From: DAISVY01 sp036826635
GTDB lineage: Bacteria > Zixibacteria > MSB-5A5 > GN15 > FEB-12
Assembly (NCBI GenBank): GCA_036826635.1
Contig: DAISVY010000001.1
Location: 124,001-188,000 of the forward strand
Length of the DNA: 64,000 nucleotides
Direction: 5' to 3'
Within the stretch, counting starts at the first letter, position 1, and every line of letters begins with the position of its first letter. Below are positions 23,501 to 31,560 of the stretch, in pieces. The position numbers and the translations under genes were made by a program. Below the pieces are notes generated by a model. It searched no databases, was not told the DNA's origin, and was given only the letters and a program-made list of their open reading frames with translations.

Positions 23501-26426
23501 TGCTCGCTCCGGCGGGGTTGATATCGATCATCTGGCAAACGGTGTCGGTGGAGCAAAGAGAGACGTTGATGTCTTCACTCGGACAGGTGATCTCGGCGTA
23601 GTCGCCGAACGTGACGTCAACAACGATAGTATCTCTATCCGAAGCATTGCAGGAATCCTTCACCCGCACTATTAGTTCATAACTGCCGTCTGTCGTCGGT
23701 GTGAAGCAGATTTCATTGGCTGCGGTGTCGATAGTTCCGAATCCGGAGATCATTTCTTCGATAAGTCCGGCCGAACCGTTGGGGTCGTTAACCGTGTAGC
23801 TGACGCACACTTCTTCCGGCTCGCACATGGTTAGATCGAGATCTTCGCCGAAAGCCACGGTCGGTGGCTCGTTTACGATGACCTCGTAAGTCAGGGTCGT
23901 CGTGTCGGCCAGACCGCAGGAGTCGGTGACTACCGCTTCAATCGAATATGTCCCGGTAGCGCCGGGCGTGAAGCACCAGTAGCCGTTGGTACCAAGTATC
24001 CCCACGCCACTGAGCGGGCTCCAGGTCAGGGGGCCGCCCTGGGTGTCATTGGCCTGGAACTGGTAACAGATTTCCTCGGCCGTGCATTGCGTGAGTTGTA
24101 CCGGGCTGGTCGGATCGACCGCCACCGGTGCCGTGTTGATGGTCACATTGTAGATGATAGAAGTCGTATCCGCGGCCCCGCAGGAATCGGTAACAATCAC
24201 CGACACGGGGTAAGTGCCGCTTATGGTCGGGGTGAAACAGAACTCACCGTTGGTGGTTATCGCCCCGGCCCCGGCCAGGTGTGTCCATGTGAGCGTTCCA
24301 CCGTTGGGATCCGTCGCCGTGAAGGTGTGGCAGATCTCCTCAACTTCACACTGGAACATCGTCACCGGTGAAGGATGGTCCGCCACCGGGGGATCGTTGT
24401 CGAGGATGTTGACCATGACAGTGTCATAATCTTCCAGACCGCATTCGTCCACGGCGTGAATTACGAACGTGTAGGCTCCGGCCAGCGTCGGCGTGAAGCA
24501 TATCTGGCCACCTTCGAGCGTGCCCAATCCTTCGGTCTTCTCCGTGATCGCCAGATTGTTGTCGGGATCGAAGAAACTTACCGGCAGGCAGATTTCTTCC
24601 AGTTCGCAGACGAACATGGTCTGATCGTTTCCGGCATTGGCCACCGGCGGGCTGTTAAGCGTCACCGTCACGTGGGCGGTATCGGCTCCGACAAAGCCGC
24701 AAGCGTCGGTAGCGGTCACGATTATGTCATAAACACCGGTCGTGTCAGCCGTAAAACAGATATCCTCGGTGGTAGGAGAGGGCGCCGTGCGGGCGGCGAA
24801 AGCGTCAACCTCAATCTTCACGCACTTGGCGTTGGGCTGACAACTTACCCTGACCTCGTTGAACGTCAAACCGTCGGGCAGATCGAGTGTCGCTCCTCCC
24901 ATACCGGACGATGCCGAACCGCCCGGGAGAGTCTGAGTAACGACATGAACCGTAGTGCCGTTGTAGCGGAACTCCAGTCTGGCTGCACCGTCGCCGTTGG
25001 TATTGGTGAAGACGCAGAAGTCAACATTGGCTCCGTGGCAGGTCGTGATGTCCTGACTGAAACCGATAACGCAATACTGGCCTTCCTGGATAGCTATCGA
25101 CCCGTCACCGTCGCCCCCGTCGGGACCACCGGCCCCGGGAAGGGTGAAAGTCATATCGGTCGGAGCGCCCAGCAGATGGTCGGCCGAGTTGCTCGGTCCG
25201 ATTCCGCTGGGGAATGAACCATAGTCAACGACCAGGTCCGCGAATAAAAAGTTTGGCAAAGTGACATTTACCCCGGACTGGCTGTTAACCGGGGGAACGA
25301 AATCTGAAGCTGAGGAGAGAACATTACCCGGCGCACCGCCGCCGATCTGGGTTACCGTGCCGCCGAGTTCATTGATCCGGGCGACCTGGTCAAAGTCCGA
25401 AAGCGTTCCGGAATATGCCCCGGCGTTTGTATTTACCGATACGACGTCGCAGTCGTTATCGACGATTTCCACCGGCAGGCATATCTTGTCCGAACTGCAC
25501 AGGAACACCGAGGAGTCGTCTATCGTCACGGTCGGCGCAGTGCCGAGACGGATATCGAACTCGAGCGTATCCTGGTCGAACGCCCCCAGTTCATCCTCGA
25601 CACGGAAAATGAACTGGTAAATTCCGGTGCCGGTGGGGACAAAGCAATGGGTGGCATCGATTGAGGCCACTCCTGCCACTGGGTTGAAATCCCCCTCTCC
25701 CGAGACCATCTCAAGCCAGATTGAGTCCCCCTGACAGTTGGCGTCGGTTGCCTGAATATCGAAACAAACCGAGTCGAGATCGCATGCAACGATAGCGCTG
25801 TCACCGGTGGAAAAAGCCAACTCCGGAGCGTGGTTGGCAAACGTAACACGGATCACCAGATCCTGGTAATCCGCGTCCCCTCCGCCGGACATATCCTCCC
25901 AGGCGATCAGGTATTCGTGAGCTATACCTGTCGGAAAAACCAGGGCGTGATCGTAGTGGTCGGAATTGAGATTGACTTCCGAAAACCAGGTGCGGTTCTC
26001 GCCCGGCAGGTTCGGCTTCATGTAGAACCCGATGGAATCACCCACACTGATGTTAAACTGAACCGAATCGCCCGGTCCGTCACTCGGACCGAACAACTGA
26101 TACCGTGGCCAGGAAGAGCCGGCCTTGTAATAGCCGGAAGTGGAATATACCGCCGAACCCGCCACCTCAATGATCATGGTAGCCGTGTTCAGGCCGGGCA
26201 TTCCACAGAACGTTTCTATTCCCAGCTCATCTTCCTCTACGTCGATGTCGTAGCCAAGCGAATCCAGGTAGTACTGAAGCGAATGCTCTGACTTGCCAAG
26301 GACTCCTTTGGTAGCGGAAAGGGAGTCGGCCCAAGAAGTGTTGGTTTGTGCCTCACTGACGTTTGCTATCAAAAGCAACGCCAAAGCGGCCATTAGGGCG
26401 AGATGCCCGATGCGCCTCGTTTTCAT
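17514..26426 (-). CDS. Giant secreted 24-repeat Cys-rich surface protein with cohesin-like, dockerin-like and type IX sorting domains
   Basis: This 2970-residue protein begins with a signal peptide (1-26). Residues 110-197 fit a DUF4114 domain (HALVFP, LIAWEDMSGGGDADYQD). Residues 198-2487 hold 24 beta-sandwich repeats of about 86 residues, each opening N-x-x-P and usually carrying four Cys. Repeat 2 has a roughly 200-residue inserted domain (345-548). Residues 2490-2610 resemble a cohesin-type sandwich (GGFDLLIHYD, GLIRIVAMAE). Residues 2701-2770 hold two EF-hand-like loops of dockerin type (GDLNLNG, SDANADG). Residues 2887-2970 form the type IX-like sorting tail (NYPNPFNPLT, ASGVYLYRL). The ATG at 26426 follows GGAGAGA. 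It is probably an adhesin or scaffold on the cell surface; the ligand is unknown. Confidence 0.9.
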   Translation of the reverse strand: MKTRRIGHLALMAALALLLIANVSEAQTNTSWADSLSATKGVLGKSEHSLQYYLDSLGYDIDVEEDELGIETFCGMPGLNTATMIIEVAGSAVYSTSGYYKAGSSWPRYQLFGPSDGPGDSVQFNISVGDSIGFYMKPNLPGENRTWFSEVNLNSDHYDHALVFPTGIAHEYLIAWEDMSGGGDADYQDLVIRVTFANHAPELAFSTGDSAIVACDLDSVCFDIQATDANCQGDSIWLEMVSGEGDFNPVAGVASIDATHCFVPTGTGIYQFIFRVEDELGAFDQDTLEFDIRLGTAPTVTIDDSSVFLCSSDKICLPVEIVDNDCDVVSVNTNAGAYSGTLSDFDQVARINELGGTVTQIGGGAPGNVLSSASDFVPPVNSQSGVNVTLPNFLFADLVVDYGSFPSGIGPSNSADHLLGAPTDMTFTLPGAGGPDGGDGDGSIAIQEGQYCVIGFSQDITTCHGANVDFCVFTNTNGDGAARLEFRYNGTTVHVVTQTLPGGSASSGMGGATLDLPDGLTFNEVRVSCQPNAKCVKIEVDAFAARTAPSPTTEDICFTADTTGVYDIIVTATDACGFVGADTAHVTVTLNSPPVANAGNDQTMFVCELEEICLPVSFFDPDNNLAITEKTEGLGTLEGGQICFTPTLAGAYTFVIHAVDECGLEDYDTVMVNILDNDPPVADHPSPVTMFQCEVEEICHTFTATDPNGGTLTWTHLAGAGAITTNGEFCFTPTISGTYPVSVIVTDSCGAADTTSIIYNVTINTAPVAVDPTSPVQLTQCTAEEICYQFQANDTQGGPLTWSPLSGVGILGTNGYWCFTPGATGTYSIEAVVTDSCGLADTTTLTYEVIVNEPPTVAFGEDLDLTMCEPEEVCVSYTVNDPNGSAGLIEEMISGFGTIDTAANEICFTPTTDGSYELIVRVKDSCNASDRDTIVVDVTFGDYAEITCPSEDINVSLCSTDTVCQMIDINPAGASISVSHGVYANGELCFFADTSGTYVVTIIAEALCGADTCEVTFNVDIGEAAEIDCPEPQSVFICEADTICTPVGVMGTGAVVTVSPIGNYASGSLCFFADTAGHYEIQMIAGTECGTDTCIVVTDVTINSAPVATDPVTPVDTFLCTADQICYQFAATDIDGGPLTWSRLSGQGTVSASGQWCFNANSSDTYSVVAMVKDSCLAADTVTLTYNVAVNTAPQFAFGHDTTIFMCSSAQLCLPVIFDDVDGNIAEVTLLEGPGTIFTNSSLLCFWGVEDGTLRFVGQITDSCGASDVDTLLVTIEMNTPPTVNAGSDQTIFQCTAAEICWPAGASDPDGNIQTVELIGEVGSYDGTNICFTPTGTLDYEFVLKATDECGEEAFDTVVVYYTLNSPPVADAGNDSTLFLCAPEPVCWPVSCSDIDDNLSGCALISGPGVFDGSEICFTPGASGLYTFIVQASDACGELDEDTVAIDVTINSTPICHVPDNTVIFQCTPAEVCLPVWAEDADDNLDYCQIVSGQGTLTGGNWCYTPTASQTTVITIRCVDECGAECVSHFTVEFEINEAPSIAFGADIDTFLCAGTEICLPYAVDDENDPRERTTTLISGPGTLDEVNSRVCFNASATGLYTFIIGVEDECGEIDRDTINVDVTINTPPTADAGTDLVLFLCDVDTTICWPAGCSDPDDNLDECLFNGPGTYDGSNICFVPAISGDYVFTLQAIDECGEEALDSVVINITVNSTPTLTLDDDFAVELCDPEEICVNYTVDDPDGLSGVVEDMISGYGSINTADNKVCFTPTVDGNYEIVVRATDPCGAFAEDTIVVAVTFGDVAAIDCPTGPIDVSLCDVETICQGLNITPGDAVVSTSFGSYSGGELCFLADTSGIYVIEVIAEADCGADTCEIVFNVDIGSAAEIDCPDPMAYFLCEPEDICFPIGIMGTEISVTVSPVGNYNRGNVCFEADTAGHYELTIIASTPCGSDTCVATIDVTLNSAPVAVDPAVVDTFLCDPAQICLQFEAADVDGDPLTWNRLSGNGTVTDGGLWCFNASATGTYTVNAQVTDTCGAFDQITASCNVTLNGPPIVTLGNDTLTFLCTTGEVCFAYGVTDPNDNVESEEIISNDVTPVADTAANEVCFTAPSSGPYEFIVRATDACGAIDEDTIVVAVMYNSPPVANAGEDFSLFLCTAEPICSPAGGTDVDSNLDSCYETTGTGTYNGSNICFTPDTSGVYTLILRAVDLCGAADEDTLLVTVTINSPPVCQLPDNSSFFQCTPEQVSLPVSAVDTDDNFDHCELVAGPGSIIGGNWVYTPSTDEQFTVAVMCLDECGASCTDSFAVTFDINAPPTANAGNDTTFFLCHGGQLCWAATCTDEDDNLSDCEVLAPAGATLVDDMICMTVAEGDKTNQIYTVVIQATDACGETDLDSAVITVDFNSPPVVNAPPDFVAYLEAVGELCFSVPITDDEGIEHVYVSQGAYNEATGQVCFTADTTGLYCFEIRAVDECGDETIDSVCIDVQIDECIHVQIEKTHDVIQGQHNDVNIFLNGSGHELGGFDLLIHYDQTALLPNTVLEGDLFTLCGWEYFTYRFGPDGNCDGCPSGLIRIVAMAETNNGAYHPGCFLDGMTGTLATIDFLVSNDRTLECQYIPVEFFWYDCGDNAFSSKGGDTLWVSRSVFDFEYNNITNTTYGFPGYYGVPDECLTGDFEGKPVPIRCVDFTNGGVDIICADSIDARGDLNLNGIPYEIADAVMYTNYFIQGLSAFPIGSPQYPHEASIAASDANADGLPLTVADLVYLIRIVIGDAPAMPKIAPGEVIEAAFSITDNVLCIDQSNTAIGAIYVLLEGRAAPTLASAAEGMEMQYRYDGENTRVLIYNMQAKQSLNKGEVLNINGPNTIKTIEVGGIDGQIVTANYRNLPDHFSLSQNYPNPFNPLTTIEFALPVAGQWQLTVYNILGQEVTSWSDESEAGYYKIEWDASRYASGVYLYRLTAGAFSSTKKMVLLK
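19494..21293 (-). repeat. Block B of the higher-order duplication (repeat units 16-22)
   Basis: Units 16 to 22 (residues 1712-2311) repeat the order of block A. Best pairings are unit 16 with 6 (both EE-C-V-N/S-Y-T-V and M-I-S-G-Y/F-G) and unit 22 with 13 (both C-x-x-P-D-N and I-x-G-G-N-W). Confidence 0.75.
21819..23873 (-). repeat. Block A of a higher-order duplication (repeat units 6-13)
   Basis: Units 6 to 13 (residues 852-1536) match units 16 to 22 in order: 6 with 16, the short-subtype pair 7-8 with 17-18, 9 with 19, 10 with 20, 11/12 with 21 and 13 with 22. One unit is missing from the second block. Confidence 0.75.
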
Positions 26427-26847
26427 GTTCTCTCCTCAGAACGTAAAATCAACCTATGGCTTACTGAAATATAGGTAAACCGGGAGGAGGGCTTTGACTT
26501 GGAGATAGGTTTTGTGTAAAACAGAAAGTCAAAAACAGGACGGCGGGACCTGAGCAATCGTCCATGCACTCCCTCCGGCGGTTTACCTAATATCGTTTTT
26601 TTCTATCGTCCGAACTGAACAAACAATACCCGGGAACAGGGTCGTCAGCCACAAATTCCTCAAGTAAAAATATGCCTGATTCAGTTACTATTAAGGTATT
26701 GGAAATACCCTATTATGTCAAGGCTAAATTCCCGTTATATCAGGCTTTTTCGCCCTTTTGGTGGCCTTCGATTCTGGTGGACAGGCCCGCCTTGGGGCAA
26801 TCTCTTAATTGGCGAGGGAAAGAGAATTGGGGCGGTGTTCGTCAGAG
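26427..26847. other. Intergenic region upstream of the giant repeat-protein gene
   Basis: This 421-base stretch lies between thyX and the giant gene, both on the minus strand. It holds the GGAGAGA ribosome site of the giant gene and a TATATT sequence on the minus strand at 26468-26473 without a matching -35. A small hairpin (GGTATT/AATACC) lies at 26697-26711. I see no gene and no clear thyX terminator. Confidence 0.45.
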
Positions 26848-27708
26848 CTATAGCCGGCTGATTTTTTTGAGTTTTTCAAGCAGTTCCGACGCCTCTCGTT
26901 TGGACAGGCCTTGTTCCGTGTAGGCGGCGGTGCTTTTTGGTGCTTCGGCCAGGAATTCACCGAGCAGGCGAAGCTCCGGGGCCGAAAAAGTAACGGCATT
27001 CACGTTGTAATCCATGAAGGCCTCGAAAGCCATCGGACACACTGTCCGGACCATTTCGGCTATGACTTCGGCGTAAAGACGGATCTCCCTCTGGGCATGG
27101 GCGTCAAGTCTTAACTGTAAGAAATGCAACAGATTATGAAGGTCGATCTTCCAGTACCACTCGGTATACAACGACAGCGGCAGGTCAATACGGGCCAGTT
27201 CTCTGGCCAGTCCGGCTTCTACGAATTCGTGATAGCGGCGGTAGGTCTCTTTCGAGGATGATTCCAGGGAGTTCAGGAAGCGTTCTTTGAAATCATCGGG
27301 GACTTCTTCTTCGGAACGCCCCTGTTTGTTGACGGTGGACTGGAACCTAATCTCTTTGGCCTCAGGAAGATAGAACTCTTCCTTCATTACGGAATAACGC
27401 CCCGACAACTCGTTGACACTGGCCGAGCGATGCCTTATCCACTGCCGGGCCACGAAGATAGGCAGCTTTACATGGAATTTGAACTCGACCATTTCGAACG
27501 GGGTGGTGTGGCGGTGGCGCATCAGGTAACGAATGAGCCCCCGGTCCTCGGAAACTTTCTTCGTACCTTCCCCGTAACTTACCCGTGCGGCCTGAACAAT
27601 GGCGGCGTCGGAGCCCATAAAATCAACCAGGCGGACAAAACCATGGTCGAGCACGCTGAATTCTTTGTTGATCAATGCCTTAGCTTCGGGGTTTTCAATG
27701 TGTGCCAT
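26848..27708 (-). CDS. thyX: FAD-dependent thymidylate synthase
   Basis: ThyX methylates dUMP to dTMP using methylene-tetrahydrofolate and reduced FAD. The 286-residue protein has the diagnostic ThyX motif RHRSASVNELSGRYS at residues 91-105 and a conserved RIDLPLSLYTEWYWKIDLHN segment later. Length is slightly above the usual 220-260 because of the N-terminal part. It starts at the ATG at 27708 with AAGG upstream. It is divergent from the carboxypeptidase gene. No thyA is present in the window, so ThyX may be the sole thymidylate synthase, though this cannot be judged from 64 kb. Confidence 0.96.
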   Translation of the reverse strand: MAHIENPEAKALINKEFSVLDHGFVRLVDFMGSDAAIVQAARVSYGEGTKKVSEDRGLIRYLMRHRHTTPFEMVEFKFHVKLPIFVARQWIRHRSASVNELSGRYSVMKEEFYLPEAKEIRFQSTVNKQGRSEEEVPDDFKERFLNSLESSSKETYRRYHEFVEAGLARELARIDLPLSLYTEWYWKIDLHNLLHFLQLRLDAHAQREIRLYAEVIAEMVRTVCPMAFEAFMDYNVNAVTFSAPELRLLGEFLAEAPKSTAAYTEQGLSKREASELLEKLKKISRL

Positions 27709-27883
27709 AGTCTGCCTTTACCGTTATGCGACCGAATATAGGCCGGACGAGCGCCGTGAGCAATCACTTTGTCCAATGCGGATCGGCTGGCGGGTTTCGG
27801 ACGATTGCTTTTCCCGAATATCATACGTATCTTGTCCACCTTAACAAGCGGAAGACGACGCCAACAACATAGAAGGAGTCCAT

Positions 27884-29398
27884 ATGTCCCCACAAGAAGC
27901 CTATAAAGAACTTTGCGAACGTGGCCGGGAGATCTCTCTTCTCGGTTCGATAGCCGGTGTTCTCGGTTGGGAAGAGCGGGTTTACATGCCGCGCGCGGCT
28001 GGCAACCTGCGTTCCCAACAGCAGAGCCTTCTGGCCGGTATGATGCACAAGAAGTTTACGGATCCCAAAATCGGTGATTTGATAGCGGCTTGCGAGGATT
28101 CCGAGCTGACCAAAGACCCGGAATCTCCGGAAGCGGCCAATATAAGAGAATTCCGTTGGGAATATGACAAGCAGACCAAACTGCCCCAGCAACTGGTAGA
28201 GGAATTTGCCCGGACCACCTCGCTGGCCCAGGGCGAATGGCAGCAGGCGCGGGCCAGAGGGGACTTTTCGATGTTTCTGCCCTGGTTGGAGAAAGTCGTA
28301 GACCTGTGCAAGCGGCGTGCGGAAGCGTTCGGTTACGAGGATGAGCCCTATGACGCGCTGCTGGACTGTTTCGAGCCGGGCGCCAGGACGAAAGAAGTCG
28401 CCGAGGTGTTCGAACATCTTCGTGCCGATCTCGTAGACCTGGTTGGCCGGATCAAGGACGCTCCGAAAAAGCCCGACGAGTCGATTATCCTTCGCAGTTA
28501 CCCGGTTGATCTGCAAAGAGTGTTTGGTGAGATGGTAGCCGCGGCCCAGGGGTTTGATTTTCAGGCCGGGCGTCTGGATATCACCACCCATCCTTTCTGC
28601 AGCGGGTTCGGCCCGGGCGATACGCGCATCACCACCCGATACAACGCAAATCGCTTCAACGACGCCCTGTTCGGTATTATGCACGAGACCGGTCATGCGC
28701 TGTACGAGATGGGTATCGATAAGGAGAAGTATTTCGGGACCCCGATGGGGGAGTCGACCTCACTGGGTATTCATGAGTCGCAATCCCGCATGTGGGAGAA
28801 CCAGATAGGTCGATCCCGCGAATTCTGGGTGTATTTCCTGCCCCTGGCCAAACGGATATTCCGTGACGCTCTCAGCGATGTGAGCCTTGATGATTTCTAC
28901 GGAGCCATTAACTATGTGGCACCGTCTTATATCAGGGTAGAGGCGGACGAGGCCACTTACAATTTGCACATTCTTCTCCGTTTCGAGCTTGAACGCGGCC
29001 TGCTGACCGATCAGATCAAACCGGCCGACATCCCGTCCGAATGGAACAGCCGTTTCAAGAAATACTTCGGTATTGAAATAAACAACGACGCCGACGGCTG
29101 TTTGCAGGATGTTCACTGGTCCGGTGGGATGATCGGGTATTTCCCGACTTACACACTCGGCAATCTGTATTCGGCTCAGTTCTTCGCCAAACTCCGTCAG
29201 GATATTCCCGATATGGGTGAGCAAATGGAGCGCGGTGATTTGTCCGGAATCCTGAACTGGCTGCGTCAGAATATCCACCGGCACGGCCGCCGATATCGGG
29301 CTCAGGATTTGTGCCGGAAAGTGACAGGCAAGCCTCTTTCGCATAAGCCTCTTATAGATTATATGAACGTTAAATTCGGCGAGATTTACGGCCTTTAG
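27884..29398 (+). CDS. Carboxypeptidase Taq, M32 family metallocarboxypeptidase
   Basis: This 504-residue cytoplasmic enzyme removes C-terminal residues from peptides. The zinc site HETGHALYEMG is near residue 267, the preceding DTRITTRY and the downstream GIHESQSRMWEN (third ligand and catalytic region) are both present, and the C-terminal GYFPTYTLGNLYSAQ is the family signature. Length matches the M32 family (about 500). The ATG has AAGGAG eight bases upstream. It is single-gene with a good terminator, divergent from thyX. Identification is firm. Confidence 0.95.
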   Translation: MSPQEAYKELCERGREISLLGSIAGVLGWEERVYMPRAAGNLRSQQQSLLAGMMHKKFTDPKIGDLIAACEDSELTKDPESPEAANIREFRWEYDKQTKLPQQLVEEFARTTSLAQGEWQQARARGDFSMFLPWLEKVVDLCKRRAEAFGYEDEPYDALLDCFEPGARTKEVAEVFEHLRADLVDLVGRIKDAPKKPDESIILRSYPVDLQRVFGEMVAAAQGFDFQAGRLDITTHPFCSGFGPGDTRITTRYNANRFNDALFGIMHETGHALYEMGIDKEKYFGTPMGESTSLGIHESQSRMWENQIGRSREFWVYFLPLAKRIFRDALSDVSLDDFYGAINYVAPSYIRVEADEATYNLHILLRFELERGLLTDQIKPADIPSEWNSRFKKYFGIEINNDADGCLQDVHWSGGMIGYFPTYTLGNLYSAQFFAKLRQDIPDMGEQMERGDLSGILNWLRQNIHRHGRRYRAQDLCRKVTGKPLSHKPLIDYMNVKFGEIYGL

Positions 29399-29420
29399 AT
29401 GTTTTTCGAATTCCCGAACG

Positions 29421-29453
29421 GGCCGGTGCTGCAACGCAGTGCCGGCCTTTTTT
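29421..29453 (+). terminator. Rho-independent terminator
   Basis: GGCCGGTGCTG pairs with CAGTGCCGGCC (two G-T wobbles, five-base loop), followed by T6, 22 bases after the M32 gene. Confidence 0.85.
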
Positions 29454-29555
29454 GCTCTTGGCCTGCCGTTGTCCATGATGTATATTAGATATACCCGATA
29501 GTCAGTACATTACCCCGAGATTAAGCCATCAGAACTGTGAATGGAGGGCGAGGAT

Positions 29556-29996
29556 ATGGTGGCTACGTCTGCCTCTGAGCAGCGCCTGGAATGGTATATC
29601 GAAGCCATTCTCATAGAGGAAAAAAAGTTCCATCGATGGATACAACAACTGAATCTTGATTATAATCATCTGGACCGTATGCACGAGGAAGGGCTCTGTT
29701 GCCACGGCGATTCTCCCGAGGATGTCCGGCTGTGCCGTTCACATGAAGCCGTTTTGGGTGATCATCACCTTATTCACGGTCGGCACGTCAGGCTTTTGAA
29801 CTATTGCCAAAAGCTTTCCGAACTGGCCGCGGAAGGTCGGCTTTCGACCCGGAAGATCGACAGCGAGTGCCAAAAGCTATCGCGTCTCTACGATCAGATG
29901 CGGCGCGATCACAACCGGATAGAGAAAGAGCGCCGAGCCCTTCTTGCCGAGCACGAGGCCTTCGTGCAACTTATGGCGATGCGGAAAGCGTACTAA
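29556..29996 (+). CDS. Small coiled-coil protein of unknown function
   Basis: This 146-residue protein is not recognised. It is strongly helical and charged, with heptad-like patterns from residue 10 to the end (for example QKLSRLYDQMRRDHNRIEKE). A Cys/His-rich stretch at about residues 50-80 (GLCCHGD, LCRSHEAVLGDHHLIHGRH) may bind metal. No signal peptide or membrane segment is seen. The ATG at 29556 is chosen over 29541 because GGAGGG lies seven bases before it, inside the longer reading. It sits alone between the M32 gene and trkA. Confidence 0.6.
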   Translation: MVATSASEQRLEWYIEAILIEEKKFHRWIQQLNLDYNHLDRMHEEGLCCHGDSPEDVRLCRSHEAVLGDHHLIHGRHVRLLNYCQKLSELAAEGRLSTRKIDSECQKLSRLYDQMRRDHNRIEKERRALLAEHEAFVQLMAMRKAY

Positions 29997-30183
29997 CCGG
30001 AATCAGGATTCTGTATTACCTCATCATTTATCTTGTCAGTTATCACCCGGTGAGAAACAGTCTGAATTCGAGGCGAATAAATTCGTTGCATCTTCGCCCG
30101 GGATAAAATTACTTAAGCCGACAACCGATCAGATATACATGGTTGACTAACGGTGAATTTCCTGAACGGACGCGTGAGCTGAT

Positions 30184-31557
30184 ATGCATATTGTCATCGT
30201 GGGTGGCGGCGTAGTTGGTTCGTCGCTGGCTGAGCAGTTGTTGCGGGACGGTCATTCTGTTTCTCTGGTGGAAGCCAACCCGAAACTCTGCGAGGAGCTT
30301 TCCGAAAAGCACGATCTCCAGATATTCAACGGTTCCGGGGCCTCGCCGAGGTTGCTTCAGAAGGCCGGTATTCAGGAAGCCGACCTGGTGGTGGCCGTTA
30401 CCCCCAACGATGAACTGAATATGCTGGTGTGTGCCATCGCCGCGCAGCACAACGTGACCCAGCGTATCGCCCGCCTGCGCGGCCGCCAGTTTCGTAAAAA
30501 TAATCCCCTGTTCGATATCGAGAAAATCGGTGTGACCGACGTGATCCATCCGGAAAAAGTGATGGTCGATTACATCCTGCAGTTTCTCGATACTCCCCAC
30601 GCGGTCGAATCGGCCACTTTCGAGGAAGGCCGGGTACTGTTGCGCGGCTATCGCATTCGCGACAACATGCCGCTGGCCGGTAAAACCACGAGTGAAATAC
30701 GCGCCGAGATTGCCCCGGACGTGGTTCTGTTTCCGGCCCTGGTGCGCAACCGGCAGGGGATGATTCCCGATGGCAATACCAGAATCGAGGGCGGGGATAT
30801 CGTCTATTCGCTTTTCCCGCGCGAGTCGCTGGACTGTTTCCTCGGTTTAATCGGCCAGGAGAGGAAGAAGAATCGCAAGATAATCGTTACGGGCGATTCT
30901 TACGCTCTTATGGAACTGGCCCGAGTTCTGTCCGACAGCGACGATAAAGTCACTATCGTTGATCCCGACATCGAGCATGCTCAGAAACTGGCCGGGATGT
31001 TCGACGGCCTGGAAGTCATACACGGTGACTGTACCGACGTGGATATCCTTCGCGAACTCAACGTTGACAAAGCGGCTTTCTTTATCTCGGTCTCGAATGA
31101 GGCCGATTATAACATGCTGTCGGTACTTCTGGCCAAGGCCGAAGGAGCCCGCGAGGTTGTGGCCCTGTCACCCGAGACGCGGCATGATCGTCTTTTCAAA
31201 TCGATTGGCATTGATCATGTCGTCAATCCCCGCCTGACGGCGGCCCGGGAAATCCTGGAATATATCACGCGCGGGCATATCGGGGCGGTCGTGGAGCTTT
31301 CGGATATCGACATCGAAGCGGTGCGTTTCGTGGTCGAACCGGGTAGTGAAATCGATGGTGCCCAGATTAAAAAAATCGCCGGGAAACTCAAGAGAGGTTC
31401 AATAATCGGGCTTATTGTCCGTGAAAACCGGATTATCCTGCCCGACGGCGAGACCTCTATCCAGGCCGGTGATCATCTCATCGTGGTCACGCACCACAAA
31501 AACCTTTCCACGGTAGCCCGGCTCTTCCGGCCGCGCGGGGTTCTTTCCCGGAGATAG
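30184..31557 (+). CDS. trkA: Trk potassium uptake regulatory subunit TrkA
   Basis: TrkA is the cytoplasmic NAD(H)-binding gating subunit of the Trk potassium uptake system. The 457-residue protein has the duplicated layout of proteobacterial TrkA: Rossmann domain at 1-120 (IVGGGVVGSSLAEQLL), a TrkA-C region, a second Rossmann domain from about 230 (IIVTGDSYALMELARVL) and a second TrkA-C domain. In the second Rossmann domain the usual Gly-rich loop is GDSYA, so it may not bind nucleotide. It is followed three bases later by trkH, so the two subunits are made from one operon. Confidence 0.95.
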   Translation: MHIVIVGGGVVGSSLAEQLLRDGHSVSLVEANPKLCEELSEKHDLQIFNGSGASPRLLQKAGIQEADLVVAVTPNDELNMLVCAIAAQHNVTQRIARLRGRQFRKNNPLFDIEKIGVTDVIHPEKVMVDYILQFLDTPHAVESATFEEGRVLLRGYRIRDNMPLAGKTTSEIRAEIAPDVVLFPALVRNRQGMIPDGNTRIEGGDIVYSLFPRESLDCFLGLIGQERKKNRKIIVTGDSYALMELARVLSDSDDKVTIVDPDIEHAQKLAGMFDGLEVIHGDCTDVDILRELNVDKAAFFISVSNEADYNMLSVLLAKAEGAREVVALSPETRHDRLFKSIGIDHVVNPRLTAAREILEYITRGHIGAVVELSDIDIEAVRFVVEPGSEIDGAQIKKIAGKLKRGSIIGLIVRENRIILPDGETSIQAGDHLIVVTHHKNLSTVARLFRPRGVLSRR

Positions 31558-31560
31558 GGT

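Larger units (their letters stand above)
18966..25835 (-). repeat. 24 tandem protein repeats (coding) in the giant surface protein
   Basis: Residues 198-2487 divide without gaps into 24 units of 81-97 residues (296 in unit 2 because of the inserted domain). The consensus is N-S-P-P-V-A-x-A-G-x-D at the start, then F-x-C-x-x-E-E-I-C, D-P-D-x-N-L, G-x-G-T, N-I-C-F-T-P, Y-x-F-I-V-x-A-x-D-E-C-G and D-T-V-x-V-x-V-T-I. Units 7, 8, 17 and 18 are a shorter 81-residue subtype starting G-x-A-A-E-I-D-C-P and ending C-G-x-D-T-C. Confidence 0.9.

Noticed and set aside
22056..23675. 539-codon plus-strand frame inside the giant repeat gene
   Set aside because: It is the antisense shadow of repetitive coding DNA; the minus strand has a signal peptide, repeats, sorting tail, RBS and terminator.
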